NCBI GenBank assembly: GCA_016218765.1
Contig: JACRCZ010000091.1
Location: forward strand, 1 to 64,000
DNA: 64,000 nucleotides
Origin: Deltaproteobacteria bacterium
Lineage (GTDB): Bacteria > Myxococcota_A > Polyangia > DRWM01 > JAAZOP01
Reading direction: 5' to 3'
The notes beneath the pieces are model-generated. The model had not been told where the DNA came from, searched no databases, and saw only the letters and a program-made list of their open reading frames with translations. Made by a program: the position numbers and the translations under genes. Of the stretch, positions 7,038 through 15,775 are shown piece after piece; positions within the stretch are counted from its first letter, which is position 1; each line of letters starts with the position of its first letter.

Positions 7038-9701
7038 GTGTCGTCGCAGGCGAAACGCGGCGCGGCGGGTGCGGTTCCCTCCCGGGACGTCGTGCGGCTC
7101 GACTCGGCCGACGCCGCCGATCCCCGCCGCTTCGGCGGGAAGGGCGCCGGGCTCGCGCGGCTCGTCGCGGGCGGTTTCTCCGTGCCCCCGGGATTGTGCG
7201 TTTCCACGAACGCCTTCCGCCGTCATGCCGCCGCGGCGCTGGGCGTCGACGGCGCCCCCTTCTCCGCCGTGCTCGACCGCGCGGGCCGTCCCGACCCGGC
7301 GCGCATCGAACGCGCCGCCGCGCGCGTCCGGGGCACGGCGCCGGACCCGACGCTGCTGGCCGAGGTGGCGGCGGCGCTCGACGGTCTCGGGCTCTCCGGC
7401 CGGCCCGTCGCGGTCCGGTCCTCCGCCAACTTCGAGGACCGCGCCGACTGGTCCTCGGCCGGCCTCCAGGAAACCGTGCTGGGCTGCACCGGCGTCGAGG
7501 CGATCGGCGCGGCGATCCTGCGCTGCTGGGCCTCCGCCTGGCGCACGCCGACCCTGACGTACCTCCTGCGCGCCGGCGCACGCCTCGACGACGTCGCGCT
7601 GGCGCTCGTGATCCAGGCCATGGTCACGGCCGAGGTCTCCGGCGTGCTGTTCACCATCAACCCGGTGACGGGCAACCAGGGCGAGCTGGTCGTCAACGCG
7701 CTGCGCGGCTGCTGCGAGCCGCTGGTCGGCGGGAGGTGCACGCCCGAGAGCCTGATCCTCGACCGCGCCACGCTGCGGGTCCTGCGCCGCGACGGTTCCG
7801 GCGAGCCCGGCTGCGCCCCGCTGGACGACGGCCGCGCCCGCGACCTCGGCCGCCTCGCGCTGCGCGCGGAACGCGCGCTGGGAGGCGCGCTGGACCTCGA
7901 ATGGGCCTTCGACGCAGCGAGCGCCGACGCCATCGTGCTCCTCCAGGCACGGCCCATCACCGCCGGCGCCCGGCCGCCCGCCCCAGGGGGCGTGAACCCA
8001 GGGCACCGCGTCTCCCCCGGACGGGGGTTCTCGCTCCTGCCGCGGCGGCGGACGAGTCCCGCGCACTGGGTCTGGACCAACGCCAACGTCGGCGAGGCCC
8101 TCCCCGGCGTCGCCACGCCGCTCACCTGGTCGGTCGCCCTGCGCTTCAGCCGGCGGGGCTTCGAGCGCGCCTTCGCGACCCTGGGCTGCGCCGTCCCGGC
8201 CGACGCCGTCCTGGTCGACCGCTTCCACGGACGCATCTACCTCAACGCGACGGAGTTCCTCCGCATCGCCTCGCAGGTGCCCCTGCTCAGCCCGCGCCGC
8301 CTCGAACAGCTCGCCGGCGTGCCCGGCCTGGGCGACCTCGAGGCCGAGAGCAACCTCGTGGACAGCGCCGGCTTCCTCCTCCGCCTCCCGCTAACCGCCG
8401 TCCGCCTGGCAGGCGCCAACCTCGGCCTGGACAACGCACTGGACGACTACGAGCGCCGCCTGGCCAGCGAGCGGGCGCGCATCGCCGCGCGCCCCCTGGC
8501 GGCCCTGGACGGCTCCACCCTGCTGGACGAGCTGGATCGCCGCGAGACGTGGCTCGACGAGACGGGCTCGCTCATGCTCACCTGCGCCTCCAACTCGCTC
8601 TCCTCCTACGTCGCGCTCGGCGCGCTCCTCCGCCTGTGGATGCCGGCGCAGGCCGAACGACTCGTGGGGGGACTGATGGCAGGGTTCGCCGACCTGGAAA
8701 GCGCCCAACCCGGCCTGACGTTGTGGCACATCTCCGAGCTGGCCCGCGTCGACGGGCCGGCCCGCGCGCTGCTCCTGGACCGCCCGGCCGCCGGCCTGAG
8801 CGTCCGCGACTTCGATCCGGCCGGGCCCACCCGCCGCGCACTGGAGTCCTTCCTGCGCGCCTACGGCTTCCGCGCCGTGCGCGAGGCGGAGCTTTCGACC
8901 CCACGCTGGTCGGAGGACCCCTCGTTCCTCCTCGCGGCGCTGCGCTCGTACCTGGCCTCCGAGGTCGGGGCGCCGATCGCGCGCATGGAACGGCAGAAGG
9001 AGGCGCGACGACGCGCCGCCGAGGAGATCGAGGCGGGGGTGAGCCCGATGCGCTTCACCCTCGTCCGCCACGCCCTGCGCCTGGCGCAGAAGTTCACGCG
9101 GCTGCGCGAGCGCATGCGCTCGCGGGTGACCGAGGTGCTGGGCTGGTACCGCACGCTTGCCCTGGAGGCGGGGCGCCGGCTGGGCAGCCCGGACGACGCG
9201 TTCTTCCTCGACCTGGACCAGATCCGCTCCTTCCTCCGCGGCAGCCTGCCGGACGCGGCCGGGATTGCGGCGGAGAACCGCGCCCGCTTCGCCGCCGACG
9301 TGGCCCGACCCGACCCGCCCACCGTCTTCGTCGGCTCGCCGCCGCCCGTCGTCCCGCCGGCCGCCAACGGCTCCGACCTCCACGGCGTCGGCGTTTCGTC
9401 CGGCCGCGCCGAGGGCCTGGCGCGGGTGCTCCGCTCCCCCGCCGAGGCGTCCGAGCTGCGCCAAGGCGAGGTCCTCGTCGTCCCGCACGCCGACGTCGGC
9501 TGGTCGCCCCTGTTTCTCGTGGCCAGCGCCGTCGTCACGGGCATGGGCGGGATGCTGTCGCACGCCGCGGTGGTCGCGCGCGAGTTCGGCGTCCCCGCCG
9601 TCTTCGGCGTGCCCGGCATCATGTCGCTCGTCCGCACCGGCGACCGCCTCCAGATCGACGGCGGCTCGGGCAGCGTGGCCGTCGACCGGGCGCCGCGATG
9701 A
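7038..9701 (+). CDS. PEP-synthase / rifampin-phosphotransferase-like dikinase
   Basis: From GTG 7038 (GGAGG at 7026-7030) the product is 887 residues. The N-terminal ATP-binding region shows G-G-K-G-A-G-L near residue 25, V-R-S-S-A-N-F-E-D near 127 and S-G-V-L-F-T-I-N-P. A long helical middle part follows. The swivelling phosphohistidine domain (G-M-G-G-M-L-S-H-A-A-V-V-A-R-E-F-G) is near the C-terminus, His about 842. There is no PEP-binding TIM barrel after the His, so the order is that of rifampin phosphotransferases and orphan PEP-utiliser-like proteins rather than true PEP synthase. The acceptor substrate is unknown. The stop overlaps the start of the next gene, indicating coupling. Confidence 0.85.
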   Translation: MSSQAKRGAAGAVPSRDVVRLDSADAADPRRFGGKGAGLARLVAGGFSVPPGLCVSTNAFRRHAAAALGVDGAPFSAVLDRAGRPDPARIERAAARVRGTAPDPTLLAEVAAALDGLGLSGRPVAVRSSANFEDRADWSSAGLQETVLGCTGVEAIGAAILRCWASAWRTPTLTYLLRAGARLDDVALALVIQAMVTAEVSGVLFTINPVTGNQGELVVNALRGCCEPLVGGRCTPESLILDRATLRVLRRDGSGEPGCAPLDDGRARDLGRLALRAERALGGALDLEWAFDAASADAIVLLQARPITAGARPPAPGGVNPGHRVSPGRGFSLLPRRRTSPAHWVWTNANVGEALPGVATPLTWSVALRFSRRGFERAFATLGCAVPADAVLVDRFHGRIYLNATEFLRIASQVPLLSPRRLEQLAGVPGLGDLEAESNLVDSAGFLLRLPLTAVRLAGANLGLDNALDDYERRLASERARIAARPLAALDGSTLLDELDRRETWLDETGSLMLTCASNSLSSYVALGALLRLWMPAQAERLVGGLMAGFADLESAQPGLTLWHISELARVDGPARALLLDRPAAGLSVRDFDPAGPTRRALESFLRAYGFRAVREAELSTPRWSEDPSFLLAALRSYLASEVGAPIARMERQKEARRRAAEEIEAGVSPMRFTLVRHALRLAQKFTRLRERMRSRVTEVLGWYRTLALEAGRRLGSPDDAFFLDLDQIRSFLRGSLPDAAGIAAENRARFAADVARPDPPTVFVGSPPPVVPPAANGSDLHGVGVSSGRAEGLARVLRSPAEASELRQGEVLVVPHADVGWSPLFLVASAVVTGMGGMLSHAAVVAREFGVPAVFGVPGIMSLVRTGDRLQIDGGSGSVAVDRAPR

Positions 9702-10564
9702 ACGCCCCGGACGTCGGTCGCCATCCGCCCCTCCCGTCCGAACCGCTGGCTTTAGCCCGCGGCCGGGGCTGGCTCGTCGCCTGGAAACCCGCCGGCGCGT
9801 TGATCGATGCCGACCCGTCGCTCGAGTCCGACACCTTCCGCGCCGCCCTCGCCGCCGCCCTCGGCCTCCCTTTCGCCGCCTGCCATCCGCACACGCGGCT
9901 GGATCGCCCCGTGGCGGGCCTGACCCTGTGGAGCGTCGAGCGGGAGACGCGCCGCAAGTTGGTCGACGCGACGCGCCGCGGCGAGGTGCGCAAGCTGTAC
10001 CTGGCGTTGGTGAAGTGCGGGGAGGGCGGGGAGAGAGGGGAGTGCGGGGAGTGCGGGAAGGGCGGGAAGTGCGGGGAACGGGGGGACACCGTGAAGAACG
10101 GAGCGGGTGAAGGCGGGGTGTCCGGCGCGCCGCGGCAGGTGGCGCACGCCGGTCCCTGGCGCACGCGTGCGGGAAGACCCCTGCAACGCGCCCCAGTGAC
10201 CCGCATCGCCGAGCTGGCATCGTCCGGCGGAACCGCGCTCGTCGCGGCCGGCATCACCGCCGGAAAATGGCATCAGATTCGGATGCACCTCGCGGGCGCC
10301 GGAATGCCGATCCTGGGCGACCGCCTTCACGGCGGCACGCCGCGACTGGTCCGCGCCGACGGCGCGGTGCTCGCCGCGCCCGTCATCGCGCTCGAATGCG
10401 TCGGAGTCGAAGTTCCGGACGACGGTCGCAAGACCCTCGTGCTGGAACCGCCCCGCGGCTTCGTCCGCGACGGCGCCACTTGGGCGGGACTCGATGAAGG
10501 CGAGTTCAACCGAGCCGCGCTGGAACGCGCATGGCAAGCGGTGTGGGGCGACGGCCGGCCATGA
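9698..10564 (+). CDS. RluA-family pseudouridine synthase with a repeat-derived insertion
   Basis: The product is 288 residues, and ATG 9698 overlaps the upstream stop (ATGA). The catalytic motif H-T-R-L-D-R-P-V-A-G-L is near residue 65 with the nucleophilic Asp, and the family G-K-W-H-Q-I-R-M-H-L motif is near 190. Between them lies a Gly/Glu/Cys-rich segment (about residues 107-150) encoded by the G-rich repeat at 10016-10086, absent from ordinary family members. RluA enzymes isomerise uridine in rRNA or tRNA; the target here is unknown. The RNA-binding S4 domain is missing, which is common in the short members. Confidence 0.85.
   Translation: MNAPDVGRHPPLPSEPLALARGRGWLVAWKPAGALIDADPSLESDTFRAALAAALGLPFAACHPHTRLDRPVAGLTLWSVERETRRKLVDATRRGEVRKLYLALVKCGEGGERGECGECGKGGKCGERGDTVKNGAGEGGVSGAPRQVAHAGPWRTRAGRPLQRAPVTRIAELASSGGTALVAAGITAGKWHQIRMHLAGAGMPILGDRLHGGTPRLVRADGAVLAAPVIALECVGVEVPDDGRKTLVLEPPRGFVRDGATWAGLDEGEFNRAALERAWQAVWGDGRP
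10016..10086 (+). repeat. In-frame GTGCGGGGA-type repeat inside the pseudouridine synthase gene
   Basis: About seven imperfect copies of GTGCGGGGA / GGGCGGGGA occur in a row inside the coding sequence, keeping the frame. The unit is the same as in the intergenic tracts at 4561 and 28376. It encodes a Cys/Gly/Glu-rich loop. Confidence 0.8.
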
Positions 10565-10752
10565 GTGTAGACGCTCGCTCGGATTCGCGGACCACCGATC
10601 GAGCGCGGCGCGGCAGCAGCGACGATGTACGCCGTGGGATTCCGCCACGTCCCGCATCCAGTAGGCCTCCGAACGATCGCGCCGAAGGCGATCGGAATCC
10701 CGCGGTTCGTGGCGATCGTCTCCAATTCCGCGGAGCACGGACCCGCGGGCGG

Positions 10753-12381
10753 TCAAGCGCGCCGCCCCAGCTCTGGACCGACCGCCCGCGGTGTCGGCAA
10801 TGCTTCCCGGACGGTTTCCCCTCCCTCGCGTCGCGCGCGCTCGACGAAATACGCCAGTACCGCGAAGCTAACCGCGGCAACTCCAAACGCCAGCGCGTCC
10901 CGTTCGCGCTTCAGCAACGTGTCGTATCCCCCGTGCAAGACCATCGGCAACGCGTTCGCCCGGAGCAGCAGGACCAACCACATCCACACGCTGCGGCTCC
11001 GCGCCAAGACGTCCCTCCGGCGATGCAGCAGCAGCGCCGCCGACGCGGCCCAGATCGCATGCAGTGCGACGCACGACACGAAGCGCACGACGTAGGTGTC
11101 CACCGTGGCCAGGCCGTTGTACATGGTACTCGAATAGTGGACTCCCTCGGCCACGCCGAAGCCTGCCCCGCTGGCCAGCCCCCATACGCTCGTTTCCCGC
11201 CAGCCGAGCGGCGCTCGTCGCAGCCGGACGAAGACCGGCAACGCCTTGGTGACCTCCTCGCACAGCCCGACACCGAGCGTGAAGCCGAGGAAACTCGCCA
11301 GGAGGCCGTTCGACGGATCGAGCGCCGCCTGGTACGAGAAGCCGATGATCCTCACGATGTGTAGGAGCATCGACCATAGCCCCAGCCCGACCATCCGCAA
11401 CCCTGTGCTGGCCTCGGCGGCGATCTGGAACGCGATGAGCAGCAGGATGCCGACCGTGCCCGTGAACAGCCCGGCCCCCAGGAGCGATCGAAGCTTCGCC
11501 TCTCCGCGCTCGAACAGGCACACCATCGCCAGCAACATCACGACCACCGACCCCAGGCCGAACAACCAGTGCCACCGACTGTGGTACCCGAGCGCTGCCC
11601 CGACGATCTTCCCTTCCGGCAACGCCGCGAAGAGCTCCGCATTGGAGGCGTTGCCTCGCTCGAGCAGGCTCCGGAAACCCTCGTTGGCCCGTGCCGTCTC
11701 CGCCACCCGGTCGGCGGTGTCGTCGACGTCGCGAACGACGGACCACGCGAGCGGCGCCAGCGCCAGAACGAACGCCGCGTAGAAGTACCGCGCCCTGCCC
11801 TGCCGCGCGTTCTCCGGAGGCTCCGGCGCCGGCTCGGCGCCGATCGGCGCCGCGGCTGCCCCCGCCAGGCATCGCGTGAACGCGAGAACCGCCAGTACCT
11901 CGCGCCAGGAAGGATCCCGCGCCTCCAGCTCCCGTCGGGTCACCGGGTTCCGCGCAAGTCCGCGCAGCACCGATAGCTGGCGCCGGGTGAATCCGAAACG
12001 GTGGAGCGGCGCGCGAGGGTGCAGGACCAACGGGCGGTCATCGAAGGCCTCCAGGGCGGCGCTGACGGCCGAGTCCGGCTCTCGCCCTCGCATCGCTTCC
12101 CGGATGACGGGCAGCGGGTCCATTCCAGACCGGAGAAGCAGGACGCCGCCCGGCTTGCCGATGGCGTAGCACGTCTGCTCGTCGACCTTCGCGAAAATGC
12201 CGCTCGGCGTGAACTCGGGGGAGGAGAGCCCAACGACCTCTCCTGCCACCAGGTCCAACGTGTGCCGGGTCCCGTCCCCTTCCGTCAACTCGAGCCGGAT
12301 GTCGAGTCGTCGATCCGCGGCATCGGCGAGAATGCTCGCCAGCGAGCGCTCCCCCAACCGTCCCGCTTCGATGACGTCCAT
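10753..12381 (-). CDS. PrsW-family intramembrane metalloprotease-like protein with an N-terminal cytoplasmic domain
   Basis: The product is 542 residues from ATG 12381 (GAGGTATCAGG upstream). Residues 1-180 are soluble and begin with G-R-L-G-E-R-S-L-A-S-I-L, resembling a DUF4388/PATAN-type sensor domain (inference). From about 205 there are eight to nine membrane helices. PrsW-type active-site motifs are present: C-E-E-V-T-K-A-L-P near 373, G-F-G-V-A-E-G near 410 and H-A-I-W-A near 439. PrsW proteases cleave anti-sigma factors in Bacillus; the substrate here is unknown, and the only anti-sigma-like protein in the window is 45 kb away. The 188-base spacer before 10753 holds nothing recognisable. 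Confidence 0.8.
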   Translation of the reverse strand: MDVIEAGRLGERSLASILADAADRRLDIRLELTEGDGTRHTLDLVAGEVVGLSSPEFTPSGIFAKVDEQTCYAIGKPGGVLLLRSGMDPLPVIREAMRGREPDSAVSAALEAFDDRPLVLHPRAPLHRFGFTRRQLSVLRGLARNPVTRRELEARDPSWREVLAVLAFTRCLAGAAAAPIGAEPAPEPPENARQGRARYFYAAFVLALAPLAWSVVRDVDDTADRVAETARANEGFRSLLERGNASNAELFAALPEGKIVGAALGYHSRWHWLFGLGSVVVMLLAMVCLFERGEAKLRSLLGAGLFTGTVGILLLIAFQIAAEASTGLRMVGLGLWSMLLHIVRIIGFSYQAALDPSNGLLASFLGFTLGVGLCEEVTKALPVFVRLRRAPLGWRETSVWGLASGAGFGVAEGVHYSSTMYNGLATVDTYVVRFVSCVALHAIWAASAALLLHRRRDVLARSRSVWMWLVLLLRANALPMVLHGGYDTLLKRERDALAFGVAAVSFAVLAYFVERARREGGETVREALPTPRAVGPELGRRA

Positions 12382-12723
12382 CCTGATACCTCACCGGAGC
12401 CTGCGATCGTGACGTTGCCCCTCCGCCCGACCCCGGTCAAGTCGAGGTCGAGCGCGCCGGTCTGCACGCCTCGTTGCCGTCATGCCATGCTTCATCTAGG
12501 TGGGAGTCGTGCTGGACGCGCGAGGCACCGAGGATGCGGGTCGGGAGGACCGTCGGTCGACGGCGGGAGGTGGCTTGAACTTCTTGGTCCCGAGGCCGGT
12601 CCGGACGCCGCCCGAAGATCCGCGCTCTGGGGAACATCGAGGTGAGCGCGCTGTCCATGGCTGGTTCCCGGCGTTTCGAAGGACGGAACCAGGAGGGCGG
12701 CCGGGGAGCAGGAAGGAGACGCC
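12382..12723. other. 342-base spacer between divergent genes
   Basis: It should contain the promoters of the PrsW-like gene and of the hypothetical gene at 12724. No well-spaced -35/-10 pair stands out. AAGGAG at 12713-12718 is the ribosome site of the downstream gene. Nothing else was recognised. Confidence 0.4.
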
Positions 12724-13773
12724 ATGTCGGCCCAACCCTGGCTCCAACCCACCGTGACGCAGCGAATTCGGTTGTTCCTCGAGGAAGTCGGCCGGCCGGC
12801 GCCCCCTTGGGCCACCCACGAGCGGGTGATCGAGTTGGCCTGGACGACCTTGCGGGTCCGGGGCGCGGACGCGCGAGTCGCAAAGGCGTTCGGCGCACTT
12901 CTTCACGACATGCGCGCCCGCACCGGCGCCGGCCTGCCGGACCACCTGGCCCATCCACACGCCGAGCTGCTCGACGAGGAACGCATCGCCGAGCTGGTCG
13001 CGCAGCTACGGGCCGTCGTGCGCTCCCGCCCCGGGCGACCGGAACTTCGCGACCTACGCAGGATCCTCGCGCGGTTCGGCGCACCGATGTTCGGCCTGTC
13101 GCTCGCCCTGGCCTGCGACCGCGGCGGAAGCCGGACGTCGCCGGACGCGTCCGCGCTCGCCGTCTCCCCGCCGGCCATCGTCGACGTGCCGCTCGCCACG
13201 CCCGAGCCGCCGGAGGCGCAAGCGGAGGCGGCACGGATCGAGGACAACGGCGGGGCCGCACCGCCGGCGGCCGAGGGCGACACGCTCGTCGGCGACGACC
13301 TTCCGCTGGACCAGGCGCAGCGATCGGCGCTGCGGACGTGCCTCTCGAACGGGAAGACGGGACAGGAGAGCGACCTGGTGGCTCTCTTCCGCGACAAGGC
13401 GCCCACGGAGGTCGCCGCAGCGCTGGAGGCAATGCTTGCGCCGGGTGGGGTGTGCGGGCCGCCTCCGGCGGCCGACGCAGGAGACGGGGACGCCGGTGCG
13501 ACCGTGGACGGCTCGGGCGAGCCGGACACCGACGGCGCGGATGCCGGCGTCGATGGGATGGATGCGGATGGAGACGGCGGGAGCGACGTGCGTCGCCGCC
13601 ACGGCCGCGCACGGCGGGACGGCACGTCCTCCCGGCCACGCCGCATGGGCACAGGCACTTCGAGCACCATCGTCGGCATCCCATTGTACAAAGGTGTTGC
13701 GTTCGGCGACACCACGCCCACGGCCCGACACCGTGTCCGCACCGAGCATCCTGCCGGATCCCAACCTCGGTAG
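12724..13773 (+). CDS. Hypothetical protein with an acidic Asp/Gly/Ala-rich linker
   Basis: The product is 349 residues and starts at ATG 12724 behind AAGGAG. Residues 1-125 are helical and Arg-rich, then a short hydrophobic patch (A-P-M-F-G-L-S-L-A-L-A-C, about 119-133) may be a membrane anchor. Residues 190-240 include a helix with C-L-S-N-G-K-T-G, followed by an Asp/Gly/Ala-rich linker like those of the lipoproteins in this window. The last 60-70 residues are Arg-rich with poor third-position bias, so the frame may be lost by a frameshift near 13590. No family was recognised. Confidence 0.55.
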   Translation: MSAQPWLQPTVTQRIRLFLEEVGRPAPPWATHERVIELAWTTLRVRGADARVAKAFGALLHDMRARTGAGLPDHLAHPHAELLDEERIAELVAQLRAVVRSRPGRPELRDLRRILARFGAPMFGLSLALACDRGGSRTSPDASALAVSPPAIVDVPLATPEPPEAQAEAARIEDNGGAAPPAAEGDTLVGDDLPLDQAQRSALRTCLSNGKTGQESDLVALFRDKAPTEVAAALEAMLAPGGVCGPPPAADAGDGDAGATVDGSGEPDTDGADAGVDGMDADGDGGSDVRRRHGRARRDGTSSRPRRMGTGTSSTIVGIPLYKGVAFGDTTPTARHRVRTEHPAGSQPR

Positions 13774-13812
13774 GTCGATCGCCCGCTCGACGCGTAGACC
13801 GACCCCAAAGCC

Positions 13813-14247
13813 GTGGAGGTTCAGGTGGACGACAGCTCGCTCCGGGAGTTCATCCACTCGTTCGGCGTCACGTTTCTGGCCATCCCGATACTCCACCGGA
13901 ACCCGCGTGGCTCGTTGCCAGCCGCGGGCGCGGATAGCATCACGATCAACGGCGCGCGGGGAGGTTCGGAGGTCGCCCTCCGCACTGCGGACACGGAGTG
14001 GCAGAGATAGGCGAACGCAGATGCACAGCGAGCTTGCCGGACAGGTGCTCAACCGGCTGCGCGGTGACGCGGCACCTGGGCCGCTTCTGGAGCGCACGAC
14101 CACCGCGCTCTTCCTCGACATGCGGGTGGTGGAGGTGCGACGTCAACTCGGCGGCATCCAGGGCGGCGGCCTACGAGCGATCGCAGGGCGGGTGCACGCC
14201 AACCGCGTTCCGCGTCCGCTCCGTTTCCAGGGGGCCGATGATCGGCA
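13813..14247 (+). pseudogene. Possible gene fragments in two successive plus-strand frames
   Basis: Two stretches have coding-like third positions but no complete gene. Positions 13813-14010 read V-E-V-Q-V-D-D-S-S-L-R-E-F and end at a TAG. A second stretch from ATG 14022 reads M-H-S-E-L-A-G-Q-V-L-N-R-L-R and runs to where the convergent gene ends at 14248. They may be the displaced tail of the 12724 gene or relics of another. Nothing identifies them. Confidence 0.3.
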
Positions 14248-14691
14248 CTACGATTCGACCGGCGGCTCGACGATCACGATCCCGTCTTCGTCTTCGTCGT
14301 CTTCCGGGGGTATCTCGGAGACGGGGAATTCGGATCCATCCGGCCGGACCAGGAGCCAACGAAACGGATTCGGGTCACCGTCTGCTGGGTCGACGACCAC
14401 ATCTTGGCTGAAGAAGCGAGCAACCGCCTTCCCAAGCTCCAAGTCGGTCCTCGGCCACCCTACCGGGGCACGGCCAACGAGCACCACCGAGACCGAGGTC
14501 CGGAAACCCTTCGACCGCGGGAAGCACCGGTACCGCACCTGCTCCGCCGCCGTCACGTCTTCAACCCTGACGACTGCCTCCGCGGGCAGGTCCATCAGTT
14601 GTGCGAGGAAGGCCCGCACCTGCGACTCAGGGACGAGGTCGCGGATGTGCACGTCCAGGATAATCGTCTGCCCCACAGCCGCACCGCACAA
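14248..14691 (-). CDS. Small hypothetical protein with an acidic C-terminus
   Basis: About 147 residues from a TTG at 14691, with GTG 14676 as the alternative; AGGAGG is present but 15 bases before the TTG. The third-position bias is clear throughout. The sequence has a beta-rich start (T-I-I-L-D-V-H-I-R-D-L), a middle with R-Y-R-C-F-P-R-S-K-G-F, and ends in a run of Asp/Glu followed by G-I-V-I-V-E-P-P. There is no signal peptide or membrane segment. No family was recognised. Confidence 0.55.
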   Translation of the reverse strand: MCGAAVGQTIILDVHIRDLVPESQVRAFLAQLMDLPAEAVVRVEDVTAAEQVRYRCFPRSKGFRTSVSVVLVGRAPVGWPRTDLELGKAVARFFSQDVVVDPADGDPNPFRWLLVRPDGSEFPVSEIPPEDDEDEDGIVIVEPPVES

Positions 14692-14736
14692 GTCGTTCCG
14701 CGTTGACCTCCTGGACTCCCGTCCGCGCCCGCGAGC

Positions 14737-14943
14737 GTGCCTCCGTCGCCGCGCTTCGGTCAAGCCGCCGTCCAACATGCCTTCGTGAATGTCGCGCGGT
14801 TCGGCGACTACAACGGCGACGGCTACGAGGACTTCATCTACGCCGACGCGTACTACGGTCCGGTGCCCCCCAACAGCCAAGGAATCTGCTTGGGCGGCCC
14901 GTCGATCGACTTTGTTCCAGACGTCGTCTTCGAGCCGCGCTGA
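14737..14943 (+). pseudogene. Fragment of an FG-GAP/VCBS repeat protein
   Basis: The 68-codon frame contains one integrin-like repeat core, R-F-G-D-Y-N-G-D-G-Y-E-D-F-I-Y-A-D-A, followed by the start of the next blade, and then stops. The calcium-binding D-x-N-x-D-G-x-x-D pattern is intact. There is no signal peptide, so this is probably the remnant of a gene like the complete FG-GAP lipoprotein at 18504-20276. Confidence 0.5.
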
Positions 14944-15019
14944 CTGGGCCCGCGCGGGACCCTCACGAGGGTAGCTATCCCCGACCCCCGCGGCGCAAGC
15001 GGGACCCGGATGGCGAACA

Positions 15020-15133
15020 ATGCTGCTGATGGCGATGAACGCGGGAACGTCGGTGATCACCGCGATCAAGATCATCCCGACGGTGGCCGCGATCAGGCGG
15101 CTGGGGAAGCCGGAGAAGCGGCGTCAGCGGTAG
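15020..15133 (+). CDS. Possible 37-residue membrane-anchor small protein
   Basis: ATG 15020 to TAG 15131 encodes a hydrophobic N-terminal segment (M-L-L-M-A-M-N-A-G-T-S-V-I-T-A-I-K-I-I-P) followed by the basic tail T-V-A-A-I-R-R-L-G-K-P-E-K-R-R-Q-R. The last 17 codons recur at 16720-16770 with several synonymous differences, which supports this frame. The ribosome site is weak. The function is unknown. Confidence 0.35.
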   Translation: MLLMAMNAGTSVITAIKIIPTVAAIRRLGKPEKRRQR

Positions 15134-15214
15134 CAAGCTGTCTGGGACTCCGGGAGCTCGGTCGTCGGATACGCCACGATCCACACACGAGGCGGGCTAC
15201 GCCTCGCCGTCCTC

Positions 15215-15739
15215 TCAGTCGATTCCCACGAAGTGGACGGGGTACGAGTCGAAGCCGTCGAACCGCGGGATCTCCGCCTGCGTCCGGTTCGGCGTCTCCT
15301 CGGTACCGGCGGTTAGGTCGTGCACCGTAAACACCACGCCGACCGGCGCCCCAGGTCCGACGGCTGAGCGCCGACGACCCCATCCCGTGCCGATCGCCGG
15401 CCTGCATAGAACGGCGCGCCACCTTCCCTCTGCCGTCGGACCCCGGAGATCGCCGTAGTCGCGTTCCTGAAGTTCCAGAACCAAGCTCTGGCGGTCGGTT
15501 GACGCCGGGACGGTGATCCGGAGGAGGTCCGGCAAGGGCCGCTTCGGGGACGGCCCCGAGAGGTTGTCGAACGACGCAAGGCCCGCTGGGTCGCGGGCTT
15601 GTCGTGGCGTCTCGACCCGCGCCCGGCGGAGCGCCGAGGTGGTCAGTCTCGATTCTCTCCGGCAGCCCGCAGCGAGCACGATGAGCGCCAAGGCCGATGC
15701 GGCGAGGACCACGGACCGATGCCGGGCGCTGTCGAACAT
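15215..15739 (-). CDS. Hypothetical lipoprotein
   Basis: The product is 174 residues from ATG 15739 with GGAGG eight bases upstream. A signal peptide ends in L-A-A-G-C (lipobox, Cys about 26). The mature part is mostly beta-strand in character, with R-I-T-V-P-A-S and a C-terminal S-Y-P-V-H-F-V-G-I-D. It starts 36 bases after the end of the C39-like peptidase gene on the same strand, so the two are probably co-transcribed and could act together at the envelope. No family was recognised. Confidence 0.7.
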   Translation of the reverse strand: MFDSARHRSVVLAASALALIVLAAGCRRESRLTTSALRRARVETPRQARDPAGLASFDNLSGPSPKRPLPDLLRITVPASTDRQSLVLELQERDYGDLRGPTAEGRWRAVLCRPAIGTGWGRRRSAVGPGAPVGVVFTVHDLTAGTEETPNRTQAEIPRFDGFDSYPVHFVGID

Positions 15740-15775
15740 CTGGACGCCTCCGCCTGCGACACCCCGTTCCGCCGG

